Positions 37,286-46,261 of a DNA stretch of 64,000 bases are shown one piece after another. Each line of letters begins with the position of its first letter. Position 1 is the stretch's first letter. A program made the translations under genes and the position numbers. This DNA comes from Polynucleobacter meluiroseus. GTDB lineage: Bacteria; Pseudomonadota; Gammaproteobacteria; Burkholderiales; Burkholderiaceae. Location: assembly GCA_945879115.1 (NCBI GenBank), contig CAMDUR010000001.1, positions 62,001 to 126,000 of the forward strand, written 5' to 3'. The notes below the pieces were generated by a model. That model saw only the letters and a program-made list of their open reading frames with translations. It was not told where the DNA came from and searched no databases.

Positions 37286-38237
37286 GCTTATTCCTTGTTA
37301 TTTTGCGAGCCAACTCTAAGGCGGCAACCATACTTGAGGAATCAGCTATATTTTTTCCAGCTATATTCAATGCCGTACCATGGTCAACAGAAGTTCTGAT
37401 AATTGGAAGTCCTAGAGTCACATTGACTCCCTCACCAAAGGTTGCAAACTTGAAAGGTGCCAAACCTTGATCATGCGCCATTGCCAAAATAACATCCGCT
37501 TCTTTTAAATTTGAAGGGGTAAAAATAGTATCCCCAGGCAAAGGGCCTATGACTTTATATTTTTTTTGGCGAAGATTTTCTAATGCCGGAATAATCGTTT
37601 CAATCTCTTCACGACCAATATGCCCGGATTCTCCAGCATGTGGGTTGAGACCTGCAACATAAATACAAGGATTAGAAATACTAAATTTCTCTCTTAAATC
37701 TTTATCAATAATCTCAATTGTTTTTTCAATCAGCTCCTTTGAAATAACATATGAAACATCTTTTAAAGGAATGTGTGTAGTGACTAAAGCAACTCTTAAC
37801 TCATCGGGCAAGAGATCTGACTTAAAAGCTGATTTCCCGCACAACATCATCACCACCAATGGTGTTTGACACTTCTCAGCAAGGTATTCGGTATGACCAG
37901 TAAATGTCACGCCTGATTCAGAAATGATACTTTTTTGAACTGGTGCAGTCACCATAGCATCATATGTGCCAGCTATGCAGCCATCAATTGCATGATCAAG
38001 AGTAGAAATAACATACTTAGCATTTTCAACATTCAACTCACCAGCTTTCACTGGTTTTGATAAAGCTTGATGCTCAATAATTAATCGCTCATTAGATGAA
38101 TTTAGAAGTGCTTTATCACCAATTAAATGAATCACAACATCATCGTATTGATCTAAAAATTGTGATGCTGCCCTAACACTGATCTCAGGGCCAATGCCAG
38201 CTGGCTCACCTGTGGTTAGAGCAATATGAATCATCAT
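37266..38237 (-). CDS. pdxA: 4-hydroxythreonine-4-phosphate dehydrogenase
   Basis: NAD-dependent enzyme of de novo pyridoxal phosphate synthesis. LTTGEPAGIGPEI at the N-terminus, the FTGHTEYLAEKC metal-ligand region, VAGLNPHAGESGHIGREE and MAHDQGLAPFKFATFGEGVNVTLGLP are family signatures. Length is 323 residues. Starts at two adjacent ATG codons. It overlaps surA by 1 bp (shared base) and rsmA by 20 bp, so the genes are tightly coupled. Confidence 0.97.
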   Translation of the reverse strand: MMIHIALTTGEPAGIGPEISVRAASQFLDQYDDVVIHLIGDKALLNSSNERLIIEHQALSKPVKAGELNVENAKYVISTLDHAIDGCIAGTYDAMVTAPVQKSIISESGVTFTGHTEYLAEKCQTPLVVMMLCGKSAFKSDLLPDELRVALVTTHIPLKDVSYVISKELIEKTIEIIDKDLREKFSISNPCIYVAGLNPHAGESGHIGREEIETIIPALENLRQKKYKVIGPLPGDTIFTPSNLKEADVILAMAHDQGLAPFKFATFGEGVNVTLGLPIIRTSVDHGTALNIAGKNIADSSSMVAALELARKITRNKRGTSGS

Positions 38238-39559
38238 TAATCAAGATTTCTAATTTCGACAGTAGCGCTATCACGTATTTGGCGAATCCAGTCCTCATAA
38301 GCTTGATCTAATTTTCTATCGCGAATAGCGGCACGAGCATAATCTCTTTGCTTATCAGCAGATAACTTTGCATCGCGCCTTTCAACAACTTGAATTAGAT
38401 GCCAACCGAACTCTGTTCTAATTGGTTCACTGACCTCATTGATATTTAATCGATTCATAGCCTGTTCAAATTCTGGAACCAACTCTCCTGGGGACATCCA
38501 ACCTAACCCACCACCATTAGGCGCACTGCCATCCTCAGAGTATTTTTTGGCCAATTGAGAGAAGTCTGCTGCTTTGATCTTGATTTGCTCCTTAAAGCCA
38601 TTTAATCGTCTTTGAGCCTCTTGATCAGTCAAACTTGGACGATGCTTAAGAAGAATGTGTTTGGCTTGGGTTTGAGTTACTGAAATTTCAGCATCCGCAC
38701 CAACAGGTAAACCTTTGCGATCCATTACTTTAATAATATGGAAGCCTGCGCCACTTTGAATTAATCTTGAGACGACTTGGTTTGAAGCCACTCCAGATGA
38801 AGCATCTACAAGTAACTGAGGTAATCGCTCTAGAGTTCGATAACCCAAATCTTCAGACCGGATACCTGAACCGGTTATAGCAATCCGCTTACTAAAGCCT
38901 AAGAAATCTTTTTCTGTTAATGCTTGCTTTAGGATAGCCTCTGCTTTTTCACGGGCATTTGCCAAATCTGATGCGGACGCGTTACTCGCAGTTCCAACCA
39001 CTAATTGAGCTAAGTAAACTTCACCGCTTGCAGCTTCTGTATTTTTACCTCTATTTTTTTCAGCAATATAGTTATCGATTTCTGCTTCACTAACGCGAAC
39101 GCGGGCATCAACCTCTCGCTCACGCAATCTTGCGGAAATTACTTCTTTGCGTAAGTCTTCTTTATACCTATTAAAAGAGGTTCCCTCTTTTTCTACTTTA
39201 GCTTTAAATTCAGCAACTGTTAATTTACTCTGGCCGGCAACGGAACTCAAGATTCGATCTAATTCAGTATCTAAAACTTTGACGCCCTGCTCTTTAGCAA
39301 TATTTTGTTGGATCTGCTCAGAAACTAATCTTTCAAGGACTTGCTTTCTCAATTCAGCTATCGGCGGCAATTGACGGTTTGCGGCCTTAAATTGTCTTTC
39401 AATAAGATTGATGCGTCTTTCCAACTCAACCTTTGTAATTAAACTGGTATCAACAATGGCCACAACTTGGTCAATTGACTGATTGGCTTTTTGTGCTTGA
39501 ACAGCACCCCCAATAAAGGCAAAACCAAGAGTACAAAAAATAAATTTATCTAGCTTCAT
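38237..39559 (-). CDS. surA: Periplasmic chaperone and peptidyl-prolyl isomerase SurA
   Basis: Outer-membrane-protein chaperone. A signal peptide (MKLDKFIFCTLGFAFIGGAVQA), the SurA N-terminal domain (QVVAIVDTSLITKVELERRI) and two parvulin domains (about 180-280 and 290-395) are visible; the second holds AKHILLKHRPS and GGGLGWMSPGELVPEFEQA. Length is 440 residues. The ATG overlaps the lptD stop by 4 bp, so it is made with one of its main clients. Confidence 0.96.
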   Translation of the reverse strand: MKLDKFIFCTLGFAFIGGAVQAQKANQSIDQVVAIVDTSLITKVELERRINLIERQFKAANRQLPPIAELRKQVLERLVSEQIQQNIAKEQGVKVLDTELDRILSSVAGQSKLTVAEFKAKVEKEGTSFNRYKEDLRKEVISARLREREVDARVRVSEAEIDNYIAEKNRGKNTEAASGEVYLAQLVVGTASNASASDLANAREKAEAILKQALTEKDFLGFSKRIAITGSGIRSEDLGYRTLERLPQLLVDASSGVASNQVVSRLIQSGAGFHIIKVMDRKGLPVGADAEISVTQTQAKHILLKHRPSLTDQEAQRRLNGFKEQIKIKAADFSQLAKKYSEDGSAPNGGGLGWMSPGELVPEFEQAMNRLNINEVSEPIRTEFGWHLIQVVERRDAKLSADKQRDYARAAIRDRKLDQAYEDWIRQIRDSATVEIRNLD

Positions 39560-41931
39560 TCGTAACTTTCAAATGGTGATATTGGTGCAGGATTAGGGCT
39601 AATTGGTTCATATCCAGGAATATTAAAACGAATTAAGTCAATTGAGTTATTGCCAAAACCGGAAAAGCCTTTGAAATCAATTTGCATGTAGATTTCAGAG
39701 GTGGCTAAAACGGTTGTATTTTGATAACGGCGTTGAACCAATCTCACCACCCAACAATCAGCATCGTACTCAAGACCTGCAACGCGGTTTAGAACTTGGT
39801 TAGAAATTAAATCATAGTTGTACCTAGCAACACCATACCACTGTCGAGCAATAGGCCACTGGCCTGAAAGCTCATATTGATCTGTTGTTGCGAGTAAATT
39901 ATTGTTTATATCTTTTTTATTTATATCTACCGATCTCTTATAGCTGGCATTTATTAATTTCCTTACCTCTGGTCGGTAGCTTGCGGTAATACTCTGCTGA
40001 ACTAACTTACTAACTTGATCGTTATATTGAACCAAACCATCTAAGTTGAAGTTTCCAGCTAAACGCGTTGAAAGACCTGCTAACAAATCAGATCTTTTAG
40101 TTTGTGCTTGTGTTGGTGCTGGGCCTGTCAATGTTACTTGCTGACCAGACATATCAATACGCTGAGCTAAGACACCTCTCAAACGTTCAACACCCGTATC
40201 AGCATCTAAAATTCTTGAAGTAACACCTAAGGTAACTTTATTGTTATCTGCAATACGGTCATTACCAGCAAATGTATTCTCACTAAATATTTGAGAAATG
40301 CCAAAACCAGCAGCGCCAGTATCAAATAAGGGCAAGTCTGATTGACTCTTATAAGGTGTATTAACGTAAAAGACCCTTGGCTCAAGAGTCATCAAAATGT
40401 TTCTATTGAAGACATTATTTAATTCAAGGGCATCTCGCTCTAATACCAATCCAGAATCTAAGCTAAAGGTTGGTAATGTCACATTACGATTTAAGTCCGC
40501 CTGCCCCGGAAAAGGATCAACCGTATATTGCGTAGACCTAAGAGTTAACTTAGGGGTTAGATAATATCCAGGCATCATAAATGGCTTAGCTACAGAAGAA
40601 ACTGCATAAGCACGATTACCAGCACTGAATGTTCTGTCTGCGCTAGATAAACCCTTATATGTAAATCTGGTTGCATCAGATTCAAAAGAAAAGTTAAGCC
40701 CATTCCAATTATTACGAATGTATTTAGCATTCACCTGTGGCTCACGGTCATATGGAAGAGCCGTTTGAATGGTTGGGTCAGGTTGTAGTGTTTGGTAATT
40801 CTGGACGCGAGTTAGAACACTCCAACCTGCGTTGGTATACCTAGTTCCGACCTCTTGATTGAACTGGCGATTAATCACACCATTTAAACTTTTGCCCAAG
40901 TCATCAACATAGAGATTATCAGAAACTTTACTGAAATTTGTGTAACCAACCAATCCTGCTGATAGATTCTGTGTGTGCTTTACGCTAAATGCCCAACGAT
41001 TTTTTCCAAATGCGGCATCATCAAGTACTTCTGCAGTAACAACTCCAGCATAATTTCTATCTAAGTAGCGAAACTCCGCTCCCAACTGCTCACCACGTCC
41101 CTCGATATATCTTGGGAATAAAGTCATATCTCGGTTAGGAGCAATATTAACGTAGTAAGGCAATGTAATGTCCCAGCCTTTGACGCCTCCTCGACTTACA
41201 GATCCATATGTAGGAGATAGAAAACCAGAGCGACGCCCGGATCCCACAGGTAATGCAAAAACGGGCGTGTATAAAACCGGGACGTTAAAGAAATGTAAAA
41301 CAGCATTCGTTCCAACCGCTGATTTAGTATCTTGCTCAACGTCCATTCTGCTAGCTGATAAATACCAATCTAGGTTTTCAGGTCGGCAAGTGCTGTAAGT
41401 CAAGTTTTCAAGTTCAAACTCATTGTCTTCTTTAAAGTCAACGCGGTCAGCTTTGCCGTAGCCGCCAATATCTCTTAGCTCATAATCTGGATCTTCCATC
41501 CAACCTTGTTGAGCATCTACTCTTAACTTAGCTCTAGTACCTTTGAAATAAGTTGCATCTTTTAATAAAGTAGCGTTACCTTCGATATCGACAACATCAG
41601 TATCAGGGTCATAAACAATGACATCACCTTTAATAACCGTTCGACCTCTTCGTATAACTGCATCCCCATCGAGTTGCATTTGACGATCCATAACACCATC
41701 GAGCTTCTTCGAGGAAGTAAAAGTTGGTGATAAGTCATCAGGAACGACTGGGCGAACCAGTAATTGGTCTTCTAATCGAAGTTTGAGTGGTAAATCAGGA
41801 GGAGTTATCTGTTCTTCAGCATAAGCTAACTGTGGCAAGGACAAAGAAGCAAATGTAACCGCTAGCAGCTGTCTGAGTAGCGGGGTTTTTAGATCGAGTG
41901 TCGAGCTCGGGGTAATAAAAGTTTTAGGCAT
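39556..41931 (-). CDS. lptD: LPS-assembly protein LptD
   Basis: Outer-membrane beta-barrel that inserts lipopolysaccharide at the cell surface together with LptE. The signal peptide ends near QLAYA/EEQ. An OstA-like periplasmic jellyroll (about 90-220) is followed by a large barrel ending near residue 791. Two Cys in the middle (STCRPENLDWYL) and near the C-terminus (YDADCWVVRLVQRRY) fit the inter-domain disulfides. The gene diverges from amgK across 30 bp, so its promoter must reach into amgK. Confidence 0.95.
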   Translation of the reverse strand: MPKTFITPSSTLDLKTPLLRQLLAVTFASLSLPQLAYAEEQITPPDLPLKLRLEDQLLVRPVVPDDLSPTFTSSKKLDGVMDRQMQLDGDAVIRRGRTVIKGDVIVYDPDTDVVDIEGNATLLKDATYFKGTRAKLRVDAQQGWMEDPDYELRDIGGYGKADRVDFKEDNEFELENLTYSTCRPENLDWYLSASRMDVEQDTKSAVGTNAVLHFFNVPVLYTPVFALPVGSGRRSGFLSPTYGSVSRGGVKGWDITLPYYVNIAPNRDMTLFPRYIEGRGEQLGAEFRYLDRNYAGVVTAEVLDDAAFGKNRWAFSVKHTQNLSAGLVGYTNFSKVSDNLYVDDLGKSLNGVINRQFNQEVGTRYTNAGWSVLTRVQNYQTLQPDPTIQTALPYDREPQVNAKYIRNNWNGLNFSFESDATRFTYKGLSSADRTFSAGNRAYAVSSVAKPFMMPGYYLTPKLTLRSTQYTVDPFPGQADLNRNVTLPTFSLDSGLVLERDALELNNVFNRNILMTLEPRVFYVNTPYKSQSDLPLFDTGAAGFGISQIFSENTFAGNDRIADNNKVTLGVTSRILDADTGVERLRGVLAQRIDMSGQQVTLTGPAPTQAQTKRSDLLAGLSTRLAGNFNLDGLVQYNDQVSKLVQQSITASYRPEVRKLINASYKRSVDINKKDINNNLLATTDQYELSGQWPIARQWYGVARYNYDLISNQVLNRVAGLEYDADCWVVRLVQRRYQNTTVLATSEIYMQIDFKGFSGFGNNSIDLIRFNIPGYEPISPNPAPISPFESYE

Positions 41932-41948
41932 ATTACTTAAGTGCTTTT

Positions 41949-41954
41949 ATTATA
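41949..41954 (-). promoter_or_regulatory. Candidate -10 of the lptD operon
   Basis: A perfect TATAAT on the minus strand lies 17 bases before the lptD ATG. No good -35 is seen at the right distance, which would fall inside the start of amgK. Confidence 0.4.
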
Positions 41955-41961
41955 CGAAGCC

Positions 41962-42987
41962 ATGAAGACTGATACCCGCTTATCTGAATTAAATACTTGG
42001 CTAACCAACTTGGCGCCAAAGTGGTCAATTGACCCCCATTCCATCAAACCCGCATCCAGTGACGCAAGTTTTAGGCGTTACTTTAGGGTTTTGGGGGATA
42101 AATCTACCCAAAACAGCAGTTTTATCATTATGGACGCCCCTCCAGTAAACGAGGACACCAGGCCATTTATCAATATTTCAAAGCTTTTGGCTGATGCTGG
42201 AGCTCATGTTCCAGTTGTTTTGGAGGCTGAGATTGCTCAAGGCTTTCTTCTTTTGTCTGATTTAGGTAATGAAACCTACCTAACAGCCCTCAATCCATCA
42301 ACAGCCCCCAAACTGTATCAGGACGCTTCAGAAGCCTTAATTAAGATACAGTTGATACAGAATCAAGGGCAGCTGCCTGAATACGATAGAGCGCTCTTAT
42401 CTAGAGAATTGGATCTTTTTCCAGACTGGTATTTAGATAAACATCTTCAAATTGAGCTAAGCGAGACTGAAAAGCAAGATTTATCCAAGGTTTTTGGACT
42501 TATTTTAGAAAATAACCTCGCCCAAGCTCAAGTGTTAGTTCACAGGGACTACCATAGCCGAAACTTAATGGTTACAGATAACAAGAACCCGGGCATCTTA
42601 GACTACCAAGATGCCGTGTTCGGGCCAATTACCTATGATTTAGCATCGCTGTTTAGAGATGCTTATATTGAATGGGAAGAACCTGAGCAAATGGACTGGG
42701 TGATTCGCTATTGGGAAATGGCTCGTAAAGCCGGCTTACCTGTTCAAAATGAATTTGGTGACTTTTATCGTGACTTTGAATGGATGGGGCTTCAACGACA
42801 CCTCAAGGTTTTAGGTATTTTTGCGCGACTTTATCATCGTGATGGAAAGAATGGCTACCTCAAAGATATGCCGCTTGTTTTTAAATACACACGCAAAGTA
42901 GCTGAAAGATATATCAGCCTCAAACCATTGGTGCGTTTATTGGATAAAGTAGAAGGTATTCAACGTCCAGATGGTTTAACCTTTTAA
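41962..42987 (+). CDS. amgK: N-acetylmuramate/N-acetylglucosamine anomeric kinase
   Basis: Aminoglycoside-phosphotransferase-fold sugar kinase of the cell-wall recycling pathway that bypasses de novo UDP-MurNAc synthesis. The catalytic loop VLVHRDYHSRNLMV and the metal-binding GILDYQDAVFGPITYDLASLFRDAY are intact. The ATG at 41962 gives 341 residues; a GTG at 41941 would add seven. The murU gene follows 2 bp later, and the pair opposite lptD is a known arrangement. Confidence 0.92.
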   Translation: MKTDTRLSELNTWLTNLAPKWSIDPHSIKPASSDASFRRYFRVLGDKSTQNSSFIIMDAPPVNEDTRPFINISKLLADAGAHVPVVLEAEIAQGFLLLSDLGNETYLTALNPSTAPKLYQDASEALIKIQLIQNQGQLPEYDRALLSRELDLFPDWYLDKHLQIELSETEKQDLSKVFGLILENNLAQAQVLVHRDYHSRNLMVTDNKNPGILDYQDAVFGPITYDLASLFRDAYIEWEEPEQMDWVIRYWEMARKAGLPVQNEFGDFYRDFEWMGLQRHLKVLGIFARLYHRDGKNGYLKDMPLVFKYTRKVAERYISLKPLVRLLDKVEGIQRPDGLTF

Positions 42988-42989
42988 CT

Positions 42990-43700
42990 ATGAGCTCTCG
43001 CGTTCAGATTCCTTGTATGGTCCTAGCGGCTGGTCGCGGAGAAAGAATGCGTCCTCTGACGGACCATGTACCAAAACCTTTGCTAAGCGTCAAAGATAAA
43101 ACACTCTTAGATTGGCATCTTGAAAATTTGGCAAAAAATGGCGCTCATCAAATTGTGATCAATCATGCCTGGCTTGGTGAAAAAATTATTCAGCATATCA
43201 AGGCCTCCCCTTTCCCGGAACTCCATATTTGTTTATCCGAAGAAAAGTCTGCTTTAGAAACTGCAGGGGGCTTAAGGCAAGGCATGTCAATGATGGCTAT
43301 TAAAGATTATTTTTTTGCAATCAACGGCGATATTTTTTGTCCGGACTTCCCATTTAATAAAATTCAGATGATTGTTGACAATCTTCGCCAAGGCAAACAG
43401 CAAGTCCTCGCTTATCTTTTTCTTGTTAATAACCCTGATCACAACATGGATGGAGATTTTTGCCTGAATAAGGATCACATTACTGAGAAAAAAGGTACGG
43501 TTCAAAGCTATACATTTTCAGGTGCAGGGATCTACCACCAAGATTTACTTAAAGGTATTAAGATGGGTGAAGTTGCAAAACTAGCACCGATACTAAAGTT
43601 AGCCATGTCTAAGAATCAAGTTACTGGTGAGCTATTAAATGTAGATTGGGTAGATGTTGGCACGCCGGAAAGATTAATAGAGCTGAATAGAAAAATATGA
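42990..43700 (+). CDS. murU: N-acetylmuramate alpha-1-phosphate uridylyltransferase
   Basis: Nucleotidyltransferase that turns MurNAc-1-phosphate into UDP-MurNAc, the step after AmgK. The N-terminal signature MVLAAGRGERMRPLTDHVPKPLL and the metal-binding INGDIFCPDFPF are visible, as is VDWVDVGTPERL near the end. Length is 236 residues. It lies between amgK and pepP, overlapping pepP by 4 bp. Together with anmK and PBP4 in this window it supports an active recycling route. Confidence 0.93.
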   Translation: MSSRVQIPCMVLAAGRGERMRPLTDHVPKPLLSVKDKTLLDWHLENLAKNGAHQIVINHAWLGEKIIQHIKASPFPELHICLSEEKSALETAGGLRQGMSMMAIKDYFFAINGDIFCPDFPFNKIQMIVDNLRQGKQQVLAYLFLVNNPDHNMDGDFCLNKDHITEKKGTVQSYTFSGAGIYHQDLLKGIKMGEVAKLAPILKLAMSKNQVTGELLNVDWVDVGTPERLIELNRKI

Positions 43701-45064
43701 TCCCCACAACAGAATTTCCAAAACAAATTTATGCATCAAGACGTGCTCGTCTTGCTCAATCTGTACGGGAAAAAAGTGGCAGTGGTGTTGTGATTCTTGA
43801 AACTGCTTCAGAAAAATACCGTAATAGAGACAGTGACTTCCCATATCGGTTTGACTCAGACTTTTACTATCTGACGGGGTTTTCAGAGCCAGGGGCAACG
43901 CTGGTGATGTCTATAACAAAAAATTCCTTTGAGACTATATTATTCTGTCGCCCAAAAGATTTAGAGCGAGAAATCTGGGACGGCTGGAGGCTCGGGCCAG
44001 ATGCAGCACCAGGCTATCTCGGCATCGACAATGCTTATCCAAATATTGAAATTGATACAAAACTACCTGAGCTATTAAGTAATCAGGATGCCATTTTTGC
44101 TCGCCTTAACAATACGAGCGAAGAAAGCCAACAACTGCGCGCTTGGTTAGAGAAAGTTAAATCTCAAGTAAGGGCCGGTATGACCACGCCTGAAGCTCTT
44201 TTTGATGTTGAGGCAATAATTCATGAGATGCGTTTATTTAAAGATACTCATGAGATCAAACTTATGCGTGAATCTGGGAAGATTGCAGCCAGAGGTCATA
44301 TTAAAGCCATGCAAACATCTCAAGCCGGTTTATGTGAATACCACCTTGAAGCTGAATTGCTTCATACATTTAGAAGTTTAGGTGCTGAAAGTGTTGCCTA
44401 CAACAGTATCGTTGCAGGTGGGGCTAATGCCTGCGTTTTACACCATCGTGCTGGCAACGCTTTATTAAAAGATGGTGAGTTATGTCTAATTGATGCCGGT
44501 TGTGAATTACATGGTTACGCATCAGATATAACTCGAACATTTCCAATCAATGGAAAATACAGCTCTACACAAAAAGCTGTTTATGAGATCGTATTAGCAG
44601 CGCAAGAAGCTGCTATCGCTGTTACAAAAATAGGTTTTGACTTTCAGGCGCCTCATGATGCTGCTCTTAAAGTAATCACTCAAGGACTTTTAGACTTGGG
44701 CCTACTGGATAAAAAAGTAATTGGTAGCGTCGAAAACGCAATCGAAACTAAAGCATTCCAGCGCTTTTTTATGCATAGAACAAGTCATTGGCTCGGCTTG
44801 GACGTTCATGATGTTGGTCACTACCGTGAATTAAATAGCACTACCACTCCAAAACCATGGAGAGCCCTTAAAGAAAATATGGTTCTTACTATTGAACCAG
44901 GTATCTACATCAGAAAATCTGATGATATTGATCCAAAGTTCTGGGATATTGGCATTAGGATCGAAGATGATGCCTTAGTAACGTCTGGTGAATGCGAGTT
45001 AATGAGTCGTGGTGTTCCAGTTAAAGTATCAGAAATAGAATATCTGATGAAACATACGGCATGA
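43697..45064 (+). CDS. pepP: Xaa-Pro aminopeptidase P
   Basis: Dimanganese M24 peptidase that releases the N-terminal residue before proline. The aminopeptidase P N-terminal domain (about 1-135; YRNRDSDFPYRFDSDFYYLTGF) is followed by the pita-bread domain with metal ligands in IDAGCELHGYASDITRTFP, HRTSHWLGLDVHDVG, LTIEPGIYI and GIRIEDDALV. Length is 455 residues. It overlaps murU and the next flavoprotein gene by 4 bp each. Confidence 0.96.
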   Translation: MIPTTEFPKQIYASRRARLAQSVREKSGSGVVILETASEKYRNRDSDFPYRFDSDFYYLTGFSEPGATLVMSITKNSFETILFCRPKDLEREIWDGWRLGPDAAPGYLGIDNAYPNIEIDTKLPELLSNQDAIFARLNNTSEESQQLRAWLEKVKSQVRAGMTTPEALFDVEAIIHEMRLFKDTHEIKLMRESGKIAARGHIKAMQTSQAGLCEYHLEAELLHTFRSLGAESVAYNSIVAGGANACVLHHRAGNALLKDGELCLIDAGCELHGYASDITRTFPINGKYSSTQKAVYEIVLAAQEAAIAVTKIGFDFQAPHDAALKVITQGLLDLGLLDKKVIGSVENAIETKAFQRFFMHRTSHWLGLDVHDVGHYRELNSTTTPKPWRALKENMVLTIEPGIYIRKSDDIDPKFWDIGIRIEDDALVTSGECELMSRGVPVKVSEIEYLMKHTA

Positions 45065-46188
45065 AAAAGATTGCCATTATTGGTGGGGGACCTGTCGGTC
45101 TTGCCTGTGCAGCATGGTTGTTAGAAAAAATACCTAGTACGCATCTTGATTTATACGACCGCCTTCCAGAATCCAACGATGCCATAAAAAATGGCGACAG
45201 CCGTGGCATTGCGGTATCTCAGGGTAGTCACTTACTATTAAAAAATATTGGGGCTTGGCCAAATAACTCGCCTCCCATACACAAAATACATGTTTCTCAT
45301 AGAGGTCATTTTGGAAGAGCTATCGTTCGGCGCGAAGAACTTCAACAAGAGGCTCTAGGTCACATTGTTCGATATGCTGAAATTCATTTATCGATTCGGC
45401 AGGCACTTCAAAAGATCTCTAAGAATGCATCCAACTTTAGGTGGCGCCATAATCAGAAGATCGATGAATTAGATAAAAGTTCATTGGCAGATGTTGTTAT
45501 CCACGCTGAAGGTGGACTTTTTAAGCAACAAGAATGGCAAGAAATCTATAGAGATTATGAGCAAGCTGCGATTGTTGGTTGGGTCAAAACAGATCGTATC
45601 AATCAGCACCTCGCATGGGAACGCTTTACCGAAGAAGGGCCTTTGGCACTTCTTCCAAATCACAAAGGCCATGAATATCTGAATCTAGTATGGTGTGGAG
45701 ATCCTAAAGCAACCCAAAAAAGATTAGATCTTTTTGCCGAGAACCCAGCTGCTTTTTTAATTGATCTACAAAAATCTTTTGGTTCACGAGTTGGGCGCTT
45801 CATTGAAGTTGGAGAATTAAAATCTTACGAGCTAGGGCTCAACGCTCGCAAAGAGATTATTCAAGGTCATGAGGTTTGGATAGGCAATGCTGCACAAACA
45901 ATGCATCCAGTTGCTGGACAAGGATTAAATTTAGGCTTGAGAGATGCTCATACCTTAGCTGAATCAATTGCCTCTTGTAACAGTGTGCATGAAGCTTTAA
46001 ATCAGTATCAAAAACTAAGAAAAACGGATAGGAATATAACCATCGCAAGTACTGATTTTTTAGCCAGGATCTTTACATCTCAATTGAAACCAGTCATCTG
46101 TGCTCGTGGCATCGCTTTATCAAGTTTACAAATCTTAGCGCCCATAAAACAAAGTCTTACTCGCCAAATGATGTTTGGTCAAAGATAA
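45061..46188 (+). CDS. ubiH: FAD-dependent monooxygenase, UbiH/VisC family
   Basis: Flavin hydroxylase related to the ubiquinone ring hydroxylases UbiH/UbiF/UbiI. The Rossmann start KIAIIGGGPVGLACAAWLLE and the FAD-binding IGNAAQTMHPVAGQGLNLGLRDAHTLAE are diagnostic. Length is 375 residues. The pepP-ubiH order is shared with E. coli. Which ring position it hydroxylates cannot be read from sequence, and the middle of the protein is diverged, so the symbol is tentative. A terminator follows. Confidence 0.85.
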   Translation: MKKIAIIGGGPVGLACAAWLLEKIPSTHLDLYDRLPESNDAIKNGDSRGIAVSQGSHLLLKNIGAWPNNSPPIHKIHVSHRGHFGRAIVRREELQQEALGHIVRYAEIHLSIRQALQKISKNASNFRWRHNQKIDELDKSSLADVVIHAEGGLFKQQEWQEIYRDYEQAAIVGWVKTDRINQHLAWERFTEEGPLALLPNHKGHEYLNLVWCGDPKATQKRLDLFAENPAAFLIDLQKSFGSRVGRFIEVGELKSYELGLNARKEIIQGHEVWIGNAAQTMHPVAGQGLNLGLRDAHTLAESIASCNSVHEALNQYQKLRKTDRNITIASTDFLARIFTSQLKPVICARGIALSSLQILAPIKQSLTRQMMFGQR

Positions 46189-46207
46189 CTCTTTTTTATC
46201 TTTCAGT

Positions 46208-46235
46208 AATCTGCCTAAAATTTAGGCAGATTTTA
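46208..46235 (+). terminator. Intrinsic terminator after the amgK-ubiH run
   Basis: AATCTGCCTAAA and its complement around a single central A form a stable stem, followed by TTTTATA on the plus strand. It separates the ubiH-like gene from dusB. Confidence 0.85.
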
Positions 46236-46261
46236 TACTCCCATGTTAAAGTGATGTCCTG

